Shown here in pieces: positions 7,864 through 14,725 of a stretch of 15,091 bases of DNA. Location: the NCBI GenBank assembly GCA_022561255.1, contig JADFRO010000028.1, positions 1 to 15,091 on the forward strand, in the 5' to 3' direction. Positions within the stretch are counted from its first letter, which is position 1, and each line of letters opens with the position of its first letter. The stretch comes from Planctomycetota bacterium. Lineage in GTDB: Bacteria > Planctomycetota > Phycisphaerae > UBA1845. The position numbers were made by a program, and so were the translations under genes. A model generated the notes under the pieces. The model saw nothing but the letters and a program-made list of their open reading frames with translations. It ran no database searches and was not told the origin of the DNA.

Positions 7864-7892
7864 CCTATCCCAGCATCGGCACACCCTATCCC
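7864..7892. repeat. Direct repeat CCTATCCC, two copies 21 bp apart
   Basis: CCTATCCC occurs at 7864-7871 and 7885-7892, each preceded by CAC or CACC. The 21-bp period equals two helical turns, the arrangement expected of tandem protein-binding sites. A third, looser copy (CCTATCTC) is at 7965-7972. All three lie in the 279-nt divergent gap between the secreted-protein gene and the methyltransferase operon, about 60-170 nt from both starts. No clear sigma70 promoter was found in this gap. Confidence 0.35.
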
Positions 7893-7911
7893 GCCGCATG
7901 AGGCCCGGCGT

Positions 7912-7931
7912 GCCCCCGAGCCGTCGGGGGC
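7912..7931. repeat. Perfect GC-rich palindrome in the divergent gap
   Basis: GCCCCCGA (7912-7919) and TCGGGGGC (7924-7931) are perfect complements around a GCCG loop. No T run follows on either strand, so it is not a standard terminator. It could be an operator or a leader hairpin for either divergent transcript. Confidence 0.45.
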
Positions 7932-8080
7932 CCACGACACCGCAGGACGGGTCCGGCGTCAGCCCCTATCTCAAGGCGCGCCGGTGAACGTCCGAAAACC
8001 CAGCACGGACTCGCCCGTATCAACGGATCACCCGCTGGGCGCCCGCAATACGGAGTCGTGACGCGCGGCGGATCAGGACC

Positions 8081-9112
8081 ATGAAAGAGTCAGCGCTGAA
8101 ACAACTGGTATGCCCCGGATCACCTGAAGCGCTGGAACTGCGCGTGGCCCGGCGCGATGGCGCCGAAGTTTTGGAGGGAGAGCTCCGAGCAAGCAACGGC
8201 ACGTCCTTTTCGATTCGCTGTGGCATTCCCAGCTTCGTACCCGCCGAGATGAAGACCGATCAAACGGTCCGTTCCTTCGCCCAGAAATGGGCGAAACATC
8301 GCTACTACCGAGAGCACACGCACCGGTTCTACACGGATTGGTATCTGCAGCGATACGGTTTCTTCGACGCGGATGGTCTTCGCAGCTTCCTCTCCGGTAA
8401 GAGCGTGATCCTCGACGCCGGCACGGGCGCCGGTCGTGACGCCTTGAACCTGGCCGAGCACTCGACCGCTGATGTCTTCGCCGTAGACACCGCGTGGGAA
8501 GCTCTGGAGGTGGCTGCGCGGGAGTTACGCGAGCATCGAATCTCCTTCGTTCACGCCGATCTGCATCACACACCGTTCCCCGACGAGTTTTTCGACCTGA
8601 TCAACTGCGATCAGGTGATCCACCACACGCCCAACCCGAAAGAGGCGTTCGACGCGTTAGCGCGAAAGCTCAAAACCGGCGGCGAAATCTGCTGCTACGT
8701 TTACAAGAAGAAGGCCGTCATTCGGGAGTTCACGGACGACTACGTGCGCGAGCGGATCAGTGATCTTTCCGTCGACGAGGCACTCAAGGTTTGCGAATCC
8801 ATCACCAAGCTCGGCCGAACGCTCGCCCACCTGAACGTTACCGTCGACGTGGAGGAGGACATCCCCGTTCTCGGCATCACAAAGGGAAAGGTCGACCTGC
8901 AACGCCTGTTCCATTGGAACGTGTTCAAGTGCTTTTGGAACGACGAATTTGATTTCTTCACCAACAACATCGTGAACATGGATTGGTACCACCCGGTTCA
9001 CTGCCACCGCTTTACCCCGGAGGCGTTCCGCGAATGGTTCCGTAACGGTTGGGATATCCAGGCGTGGGACGTGCAGGACGCCGGCATTAGCTGTCGGGCG
9101 AGGAAGGTGTAA
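8081..9112 (+). CDS. SAM-dependent methyltransferase with degenerate Trm112-like N-terminus
   Basis: The 343-residue protein has two parts. Residues 8-54 resemble a Trm112-type zinc-ribbon module (LVCPGSPEALEL through GTSFSIRCGIPSFVP), but only Cys11 and Cys47 remain of the usual four. Residues 108-215 are a class I methyltransferase core: VILDAGTGAGRD (motif I, SAM Gly loop), VFAVDTAWEALEVA (acidic residue after strand 2), ISFVHADLHHTPFPDEFFDLINC (motif around strand 4) and LKTGGEICCYVYKKK. About 125 residues beyond the core, rich in Trp, His and Phe, may shape the substrate site. The start at 8081 has GGA nearby but no strong ribosome site. It is the first gene of a four-gene run with asnB 2 nt downstream. 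The substrate is unknown; the context suggests a sugar or glycolipid intermediate. Confidence 0.85.
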   Translation: MKESALKQLVCPGSPEALELRVARRDGAEVLEGELRASNGTSFSIRCGIPSFVPAEMKTDQTVRSFAQKWAKHRYYREHTHRFYTDWYLQRYGFFDADGLRSFLSGKSVILDAGTGAGRDALNLAEHSTADVFAVDTAWEALEVAARELREHRISFVHADLHHTPFPDEFFDLINCDQVIHHTPNPKEAFDALARKLKTGGEICCYVYKKKAVIREFTDDYVRERISDLSVDEALKVCESITKLGRTLAHLNVTVDVEEDIPVLGITKGKVDLQRLFHWNVFKCFWNDEFDFFTNNIVNMDWYHPVHCHRFTPEAFREWFRNGWDIQAWDVQDAGISCRARKV

Positions 9113-9114
9113 CG

Positions 9115-10869
9115 ATGTGCGGAATCCTCGGCGGACTCAATACCGGATTTGATCGGTCCAGCGTTGCGAAGCTGCATCATCGCGGGCCGGATCAATCGAG
9201 CCTGGTCTTCGAGGAAGTACCGCAGCACGGAACCGTCACGCTTGGCCAAACCCGCCTCAACATCGTCGATCGCAACGACATCGACCTACCCGTACGCATC
9301 GGCGACAGCGTCATCCTCTTTAACGGCGAGATTTACAACCACGCCGAGCTTCGCGTCGAACTCGAATCGCTTGGGCAGCGTTTCCAAACGTCCACGGATA
9401 CGGAAGTCGCCCTGGCAGCGTACCTCCAATGGGGACCGGCGTGCTTGTCCCGCTTCAACGGGATGTTCGCCCTTGTGATATGGCAGAGTACTGGGGGCAC
9501 GGAGCGGTTTTTCTGCGCTCGCGACCGGATGGGCCAAAAGCCCTTCTACTATCGGTACCGAGAAAACAAGTTCGAGTTCGCCTCGGAGATCAAAGCGTTC
9601 GACAATCTGGAGTTCACGACGCACGACCTGTTTGACCTGTTTGAATTCTGCTTCAACGAGCACACACTCTACCGCGACGTCCTCGCACTGAAGCCCGGAC
9701 ACTATCTGATCTACGATCTGCCTCGCGGCACCTGCCACACGTCGAGCTATTGGGACATCGAGCACCAGATCGGCGGTCGCATCGACGACGAAGTGAAGGC
9801 TGTCGACACGTTCATCGAGCTGCTCGAAGATTCGGTGCGTTTGCGGATGCGGTCCGACGTACCAGTGAGCATGTTCCTGGCAGGCGGGATCGACTCGTCT
9901 CTGCTGGCGTGCCTAAGCGGCGTAGACGAGGCGTTCACGTGTCAGTTCGACGAGTTCAAGGACTCGATCAACGAGGAATACTACGCTCGAGACCTGGCGA
10001 CGCGTTTGGGCATCGACGTGCATTTCGTCCGCCCCACGCGTGAGCAATTCCTGGGCGACCTTTCATCGCTGGGTTATCACTTGGAGATGCCCACCGGATC
10101 GTTCAGCGTATTCCCGTTGTATCGACTTGCCAAGGCATGCAGAGAACGCGGCTACAAGGTGATTCTTTCGGGTGAGGGCTCGGACGAGCTGTTCAGCGGA
10201 TACGCTCGCAACGAGCTGCTCATCGACGACACCTGCGACACGTCGAGCGTCAAACGAAATCACTACGCCGCGATGTTACGCCGCTATCACGGCAGCGACC
10301 TGGATCGGTTTTGCCGCATGGCCTCGCGGTCTGGTCTGGTCGGTGCGGGCATGATGAAGATGTTCCTGATGGATCAGTGGAACGATCGGAGGTCGGCGCT
10401 CGAGAACATCTCCTACGTGGAGAGTCGAATCTTCCTTCAGCCGCTGCTGCAGATGGGCGACCGGATGTGCATGGCAAGCGGCGTCGAAAACCGCTGCCCC
10501 TTTTTGGACCATCGACTCGTCGAGTTCGCCTTCTCACTCGAAGACCACCTACGCTACCGCGACGGCACGGGTAAATGGATCGTCCACGAGGCCGCCCGAA
10601 AGCTGCTCCCCAAAGGTTCGTGGGTGCTTCAGCGACCGGTCAAGGATGGACTGCCGACGCCGGTCAACCTCTGGATGTACGGAACACACAGCTTCGACCG
10701 GAAGCACTGGAACGCGCTGATGACCGCCGAGTGCATCAAGAGTCTGCTTGGTCAACCCAACCAGGTCGAGCCAGCAGCGATCCATTCCGTGCCGGCCGGC
10801 GAAGTCACCTACGGCGGAACCGCGCGCGACCTCGCATCTCCCTACGCCGTGCGAGGTAGCGCGCCATGA
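9115..10869 (+). CDS. Asparagine synthetase-type amidotransferase (AsnB family)
   Basis: AsnB-family enzymes hydrolyse glutamine and pass the ammonia to an adenylated carboxylate. The 584-residue protein has the class II glutaminase domain: Cys2 nucleophile in MCGILGG, RGPD (23-26), QTRL (45-48), NGEIYN (70-75), STDTEV, and ARDRMGQKPFYY. The synthetase domain follows, with the ATP pyrophosphate loop at 256-262 (AGGIDSS) and SGEGSDELFSGY (352-363), then GDRMCMASGVENRCPFLDHRL and KWIVHEAARKLLP. The loop has Ala where SGGxDSS normally has Ser; all other key residues are present. It begins 2 nt after the methyltransferase stop with AGGAAGG upstream, and its TGA overlaps the next ATG. Inside a methyltransferase and glycosyltransferase operon it more likely amidates a sugar acid or similar carboxylate than free aspartate, but true asparagine synthesis cannot be ruled out. 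Confidence 0.9.
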   Translation: MCGILGGLNTGFDRSSVAKLHHRGPDQSSLVFEEVPQHGTVTLGQTRLNIVDRNDIDLPVRIGDSVILFNGEIYNHAELRVELESLGQRFQTSTDTEVALAAYLQWGPACLSRFNGMFALVIWQSTGGTERFFCARDRMGQKPFYYRYRENKFEFASEIKAFDNLEFTTHDLFDLFEFCFNEHTLYRDVLALKPGHYLIYDLPRGTCHTSSYWDIEHQIGGRIDDEVKAVDTFIELLEDSVRLRMRSDVPVSMFLAGGIDSSLLACLSGVDEAFTCQFDEFKDSINEEYYARDLATRLGIDVHFVRPTREQFLGDLSSLGYHLEMPTGSFSVFPLYRLAKACRERGYKVILSGEGSDELFSGYARNELLIDDTCDTSSVKRNHYAAMLRRYHGSDLDRFCRMASRSGLVGAGMMKMFLMDQWNDRRSALENISYVESRIFLQPLLQMGDRMCMASGVENRCPFLDHRLVEFAFSLEDHLRYRDGTGKWIVHEAARKLLPKGSWVLQRPVKDGLPTPVNLWMYGTHSFDRKHWNALMTAECIKSLLGQPNQVEPAAIHSVPAGEVTYGGTARDLASPYAVRGSAP

Positions 10870-11690
10870 CGAGTGAGATCGCCGCGACGGCGGGAACGGA
10901 AAGCTGCGCGCCGGTTACGCTCTCGGTCATTGCGCCTTGCCTCAATGAAGAGGGCAACGTTGGCGCGCTGGTCGAGCGAACCCTGGCCACGTTCGACGCA
11001 CTCGCCATCCGCGCGGAACTCGTCATCGTCGACGACGGTAGCACGGACGCCACGTGGGCACGGGTCACCGAAGAAATCGAACGCGATCCGCGCGTGCGAG
11101 GTGTCCGATTGACGTCCAACGGCGGTATCGAGAACGCTTGGCGCGTGGGGTTCAACCACTGCGACGGACATCTCGTTTGCCTGATCGACGCTGACCTGCA
11201 GAACAGGCCGGAGGACATCGCGAAGCTTTACAAAACCTACCTGCGCGAAGTACCCGACGTCGTACAAGCCGTTCGACACCCCACACGGGACGTTCGACGG
11301 TGTCGACTGTTCAGTCGAGGGCTCAACATCGTTCTTAACCTCACCTTTGGAACGAGGCTGCGCGACAACAAATCCGGGTTCATCCTGACGCGCCGCGACG
11401 CTCTGGCGACGATCCTTCGACATCGATTCACCTATCGCTACTTCCAGAGCTTCATCGGTGTCGCGGCGTGCGCTCGCGGCCTCAGGATTGCCGAGGTGGA
11501 CACGGACTTCGACCAGAGAAACGCCGGCCGAAGCTTCCTCAGCCGGTTTCCCATTCTCGTCTCACTGAGAATCGTCTGGGAGCTTTGTAAGTTTCGCGTG
11601 GAGGTCGCCCGAGCAGCGGCGCCCGCTCCCGCCGAGTCACGCTGGTCGCACCGACCGCTCGTCGCCGATCCGACACGGGGTAAGGCGTAA
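10866..11690 (+). CDS. Family 2 glycosyltransferase (DPM1/ArnC-like)
   Basis: The 274-residue protein is a GT-A fold transferase. LSVIAPCLNEEGNVGALV (19-36) and ELVIVDDGSTDATW (51-64) bind the nucleotide sugar, and DADLQNRPEDI (108-118) holds the DxD metal site and the block seen in polyprenyl-phosphate glycosyltransferases such as DPM1, GtrB and ArnC. DNKSGFILTRRDAL and RNAGRSFLSRFP match later parts of that subgroup. The two C-terminal membrane helices of GtrB/ArnC are absent; only an amphipathic stretch (about 225-245) and a Pro/Ala-rich tail follow, so it is probably a peripheral cytosolic enzyme. Its ATG overlaps the asnB TGA (ATGA), and its TAA overlaps the next ATG by one base, so the genes are translationally coupled. 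A polyprenyl phosphate acceptor is likely by subgroup; the sugar is unknown. Confidence 0.88.
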   Translation: MTSEIAATAGTESCAPVTLSVIAPCLNEEGNVGALVERTLATFDALAIRAELVIVDDGSTDATWARVTEEIERDPRVRGVRLTSNGGIENAWRVGFNHCDGHLVCLIDADLQNRPEDIAKLYKTYLREVPDVVQAVRHPTRDVRRCRLFSRGLNIVLNLTFGTRLRDNKSGFILTRRDALATILRHRFTYRYFQSFIGVAACARGLRIAEVDTDFDQRNAGRSFLSRFPILVSLRIVWELCKFRVEVARAAAPAPAESRWSHRPLVADPTRGKA

Positions 11691-12379
11691 TGCGAACGAT
11701 CGCCTCCTCTGCCCTGGACGTCGAGCGTTGGAACGATACATTCGCCCGCGAGCACGACATCGACGACTACTATGCGCGATCCAGCTTCCTGATCCGTTGG
11801 ATCGAGGGACGGCGCCTCGCCTCCATTCGCAGGCTGCTCGACGTTGTGCCCGGCGATAGAATCCTCGAAGCCGGGTGCGGCGGCGGACACATCCTTCGAC
11901 TTTTCCCCCAAAACGAGCTAACCGGCGTCGACCCGTCGGGAGAGATGATCCAAAAATCGAGGCGTAATCTCGCCGGCTATCAAGTTCGACTCCTCAAAGG
12001 CGAACTCCATGAGGTTGATCTACCGGACGGTGGTTTCGACCGTATCATTTGCAGCGAAGTGCTCGAGCACGTTGTCGATCCGGACGCCGTGCTGACTCAG
12101 ATTCAACGCCTCCTGGCGCCCAACGGCCGCGTCGTGATTACGTTTCCCAACGACCTCCTTGTCAACCGTATCAAAGCGCTGATTCGCCGCAGTGGCATGA
12201 CCATTCTTCCGCCGTTTCGCCGAATCTCCTGGGGCGGCGATCACTACCATCTGCACACCTGGCGTACGCGTGAAATGCATATCCTGCTGTCGCGATATTT
12301 CCGAGTGACCGCCGTGAAGTTCGCGCCGTCTCGACTTCTGCCCGTACGATGCTGCTTCCGATGTGTTCACGCGAGGTGA
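11690..12379 (+). CDS. Class I SAM-dependent methyltransferase (UbiG/type 11-like)
   Basis: The 229-residue protein is a methyltransferase type 11 domain with a short N-terminal helical part (about 1-50). ILEAGCGGGHILRL (58-71) is the SAM-binding Gly loop, LTGVDPSGEMIQKSRRNL (78-95) gives the acidic residue after strand 2, and HEVDLPDGGFDRIICSEVLEHVVDP (107-131) is the strand 4 and helix block typical of the UbiG-like group. LAPNGRVVITFPND follows. The C-terminal 70 residues (SWGGDHYHLHTWRTREMH) resemble small-molecule or sugar methyltransferases of surface-glycan clusters. The ATG shares one base with the upstream TAA. The last codons and stop lie in a hairpin shared with convergent selD. 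It is the last gene of the operon; the substrate is unknown. Confidence 0.88.
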   Translation: MRTIASSALDVERWNDTFAREHDIDDYYARSSFLIRWIEGRRLASIRRLLDVVPGDRILEAGCGGGHILRLFPQNELTGVDPSGEMIQKSRRNLAGYQVRLLKGELHEVDLPDGGFDRIICSEVLEHVVDPDAVLTQIQRLLAPNGRVVITFPNDLLVNRIKALIRRSGMTILPPFRRISWGGDHYHLHTWRTREMHILLSRYFRVTAVKFAPSRLLPVRCCFRCVHAR

Positions 12380-12399
12380 ACGCCCGTCGGCGTTACCTC
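12373..12399. terminator. Shared hairpin holding both stop codons of convergent methyltransferase and selD
   Basis: GAGGT (12373-12377) pairs with ACCTC (12395-12399) and AACGCC (12379-12384) with GGCGTT (12389-12394), around a CGTC loop. One unpaired G (12378) interrupts an otherwise 11-bp stem. The methyltransferase TGA (12377-12379) and the selD TAA (12395-12393, minus) lie inside opposite arms. No T run follows on either strand, so simple intrinsic termination is not shown, but a bidirectional 3'-end structure is likely in a gap of only 13 nt. Confidence 0.5.
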
Positions 12400-13439
12400 A
12401 ACACAATCGCTTGATCTGTTTTCGCCACGACGTAGCCGACGATCGCGGCTGCACGGGTCTGTTGTTCCTTGAGCGCAGCGACCAGCCGATCGGCGCGATC
12501 TTCCGCAACCGAAAGCAATAGCCCGCCCGACGTCTGCGCATCGGCGAGAACCTTGACGAGCATTTCGTCGACATTGTGAACGGTGAATCGATCACCGAGA
12601 TACTCCAGATTCGTCCCCGCAGCGCGGGTGAGCATCTTCTTTCGCGCCAAGGCCAAGGTGTTTTCCAACAAAGGCACATCGGAAGCTCTCAGTTCGATCG
12701 TCACCCCGCTGGCGTCCGCCATTTCGCTCGCGTGTCCGATCAATCCGAACCCGGTGACGTCCGTTGCACTGTGAACCCCAACCGCAAGCGCCGCCTTGCA
12801 CGCCCCCTCGTTCAAATCGGTCATCACATCGATAGCCTGAGCAAGTTCCGCCTCGGTGATCTTTTCCGCCTTGGCCGCCGACGTGAGGATGCCGCTGCCG
12901 ATCGGTTTGCTCAAAACGATCACGTCACCGACCTGCGCACCGCCATTTTTCAAAATGCGGTCCGGATGAACAACGCCCGTCACCGCCAGGCCGAACTTCA
13001 CTTCCGAGTCGCGAACGGTGTGTCCGCCGGCGACGACCGCTCCAGCCGCCTCGACCCGCTCCGCCCCGCCACGGAGAATGTCGCTCAAAACGGAAACCGG
13101 GAGATCTTCATCGGGAAAGCCGACGATGTTGAGGACGCTGATCGGCCGACCTCCCATCGCATAGACGTCGGACAGACTGTTCGCCGCCGCGATTTGACCG
13201 AAAATATAGGGGTCATCGACCAGCGGAGGGAAGAAATCGACCGTCGTAACGATGGCCGTCGACTCGTCGAGCTTGTAAACACCGGCGTCGTCGAAGTGGT
13301 CCGTGCCGACCAACAAACTCGGACTCGTGGGTCTGGGTAAATCGCGCACGACCTGCGCAAGGGCTCCCATGGGGAGCTTACCCGCTCAACCCGCGCAGCT
13401 TGCGTAGTTGGTCAGGCGTTTCTTACGTGACGCGTTCAT
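12393..13439 (-). CDS. selD: Selenide, water dikinase (selenophosphate synthase), itself a selenoprotein with in-frame UGA
   Basis: SelD makes selenophosphate from selenide and ATP, the selenium donor for selenocysteine and selenouridine. An uninterrupted frame exists only from ATG 13370, but that start lacks the catalytic N-terminus. Extending the same frame upstream gives ATG 13439, then LTNYASCAG, TGA at 13388-13386 (codon 18) and AGKLPMGALAQVV. This aligns with LTxxxxxxGCGCK of the family, with the TGA exactly at catalytic Cys17 of E. coli and K21 at its conserved Lys. Many SelD proteins are known to have Sec here. Full length is 348 residues, the normal size. VDFFPPLVDD, AAANSLSDVYAMGG, GGHTVRDSEVKFGLAVTG and DVTGFGLIGH are intact. 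The region 13440-13721 upstream holds no gene and no clear promoter or tRNA. It is convergent with the glycan-type operon. Confidence 0.93.
13357..13385 (-). promoter_or_regulatory. selD: Bacterial SECIS-like hairpin directly after the selD UGA
   Basis: On the minus strand, directly after TGA, GCGGG (13385-13381) pairs with CTTGC (13361-13357) including two G-U pairs. After a TAA/C internal loop, GCTCCC (13377-13372) pairs with GGGAGC (13368-13363) around a CAT loop. The apical loop begins 17 nt from the first base of the UGA, within the range known for bacterial SECIS elements, which recruit SelB with Sec-tRNA. The loop contains the ATG 13370 that a naive start call would choose. Confidence 0.7.
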
Positions 13440-13721
13440 GTGACATCCGTTCGCCCATCGCAGCCGCCGGTTATAACGATCCGACGTGCGTACGCCGTAG
13501 CCTTCGCCATTGTACTCCAAAACGCCGGGGCTGCCCCCCTGTGAACTCCTTGAACAGGCCGTGCAACTCAGCGGGCCGAGCCAGGTACAAGAAGACGGAA
13601 CGGTTGGATCGTGACTCCGCCAAGCCTGGTCTTCGCGCTGGACAGGTGGATCGATCTCTGGAGAATGTGAGGCTGTACGAACGTTCGGTCCGATGATGCC
13701 CGTGGAGGACGGTTAAGTTTG

Positions 13722-14720
13722 ATGCGGATACCCCGAGTTAGTGTGATATTGGCCGTGCTGACGTGCCATGGAAGCGTGATGGGCCAGCCCGTCGGCCATT
13801 TGCCGGGGATCGAAGCTCGGTTGCGGCTCATCAGCAAGCAGGTTCCACTCAACCACCCGGTGCTCGTAGAGTTTTCCATCGAGAACACGTCCGACGAATC
13901 CGTAACTCTTACGGTACCCGGCACTGAGCCTGAGATTCCTTCACCTGAGATGGGCCTGCCGCTTGCTCACGTGTTTAGCGGAACGGGCCAAAGCTCCGGC
14001 GTCACGGTCACAACGGAGTCGGGCCGCCCGTGGAGTCAGCCGGTCGGATTCCGCCGCCCTTCCCGTGCACCGATTCTCCTCATTGCGCCGCACAGTACCG
14101 TGGGTACCACGATCGACCTGCGAGAGTTCTACCCGTCGCTTCGCGGAGCCGGAAACTTCCGCCTGTCGTGGTCGCCTTACGCGGGCGGAGTCATCAGCCG
14201 ACCGGTCACGATCACCATCGCCCCGCGCAAGCGGGTTGAAATTACCACGGACGAGGGCAAGCTGACAATCGCTCTGTTTTACGACGAGGCGCCCAACCAC
14301 GTCGCCAACTTTCTCGAACTCGCCGCAGAGGGATTCTACACCGCCAAAACATTCCACCGCCTCGAGCCGGGCTACATGATTCAGGGCGGCTGCCCGCGCG
14401 GCGATGGAACCGGTATCCGCCTGGATGGCAAACGTCTTGCGGCTGAGTTCAACGAACGACCACATCAAAAGGGAAGCGTCTCGATGGCGCTCCTGGAGGA
14501 CAAGCCCGACTCCGGTAGCTGCCAGTTCTTTATCTGCAACACGCGCCAGAATGAGTGGGATGGGCGGTACACGGTGTTCGGACAGCTTACGGGCGAAGAA
14601 TCGCTGGAAACACTGGACCGCCTGATGCGCGTATCCGTTGACGACCAAGGTCGCCCGAAACGCACCCTCTACATGCGGTCGGTGCGCATTCTCGACGAAC
14701 CGTCCAGCTACGTTCCGTAG
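13722..14720 (+). CDS. Exported cyclophilin-type peptidyl-prolyl isomerase with N-terminal Ig-like region
   Basis: The 332-residue product likely folds or protects proteins outside the cytosol. Residues 1-21 form a signal peptide (MRIPRVSVILAVLTCHGSVMG). Residues 30-168 look like a beta-sandwich: RLISKQVPLNHPVLVEFSIEN, then GAGNFRLSW, similar in outline to BsuPI/Ig-like domains. Residues 170-325 are a cyclophilin domain: VEITTDEGKLTIALF, AEGFYTAKTFHR with catalytic Arg213, PGYMIQGGCPRGDGTG, GSVSMALL, SGSCQFFICNT and WDGRYTVFGQL. The usual FMIQGGD reads YMIQGGC. The loop before QFFI differs from TNGS, yet Arg, Gln and Trp remain. GGAGG (13704-13708) lies 13 nt before ATG 13722 and 10 nt before an adjacent TTG (13719), which is the alternative start. 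The stop is 5 bp from an insertion sequence end, so the gene escaped disruption. Confidence 0.88.
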   Translation: MRIPRVSVILAVLTCHGSVMGQPVGHLPGIEARLRLISKQVPLNHPVLVEFSIENTSDESVTLTVPGTEPEIPSPEMGLPLAHVFSGTGQSSGVTVTTESGRPWSQPVGFRRPSRAPILLIAPHSTVGTTIDLREFYPSLRGAGNFRLSWSPYAGGVISRPVTITIAPRKRVEITTDEGKLTIALFYDEAPNHVANFLELAAEGFYTAKTFHRLEPGYMIQGGCPRGDGTGIRLDGKRLAAEFNERPHQKGSVSMALLEDKPDSGSCQFFICNTRQNEWDGRYTVFGQLTGEESLETLDRLMRVSVDDQGRPKRTLYMRSVRILDEPSSYVP

Positions 14721-14725
14721 ACTAG

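Noticed and set aside
13371..13439. selD upstream sequence interrupted by TGA as a sign of a pseudogene or non-coding leader
   Set aside because: The TGA falls exactly on the catalytic Cys/Sec position, the sequence on both sides matches the family, and a SECIS-like hairpin follows.
13400..13696. Plus-strand open frame of 98 residues over the selD start and its upstream gap
   Set aside because: It overlaps the selD N-terminus antisense, has no ribosome site and is Arg/Ser-rich low-complexity sequence, typical of a chance frame in GC-rich DNA.
13440..13721. Possible tRNA-Sec near selD
   Set aside because: I looked for an acceptor stem, a long variable arm, a UCA anticodon and a GGTTCGA-type T loop on both strands and found no fitting set.
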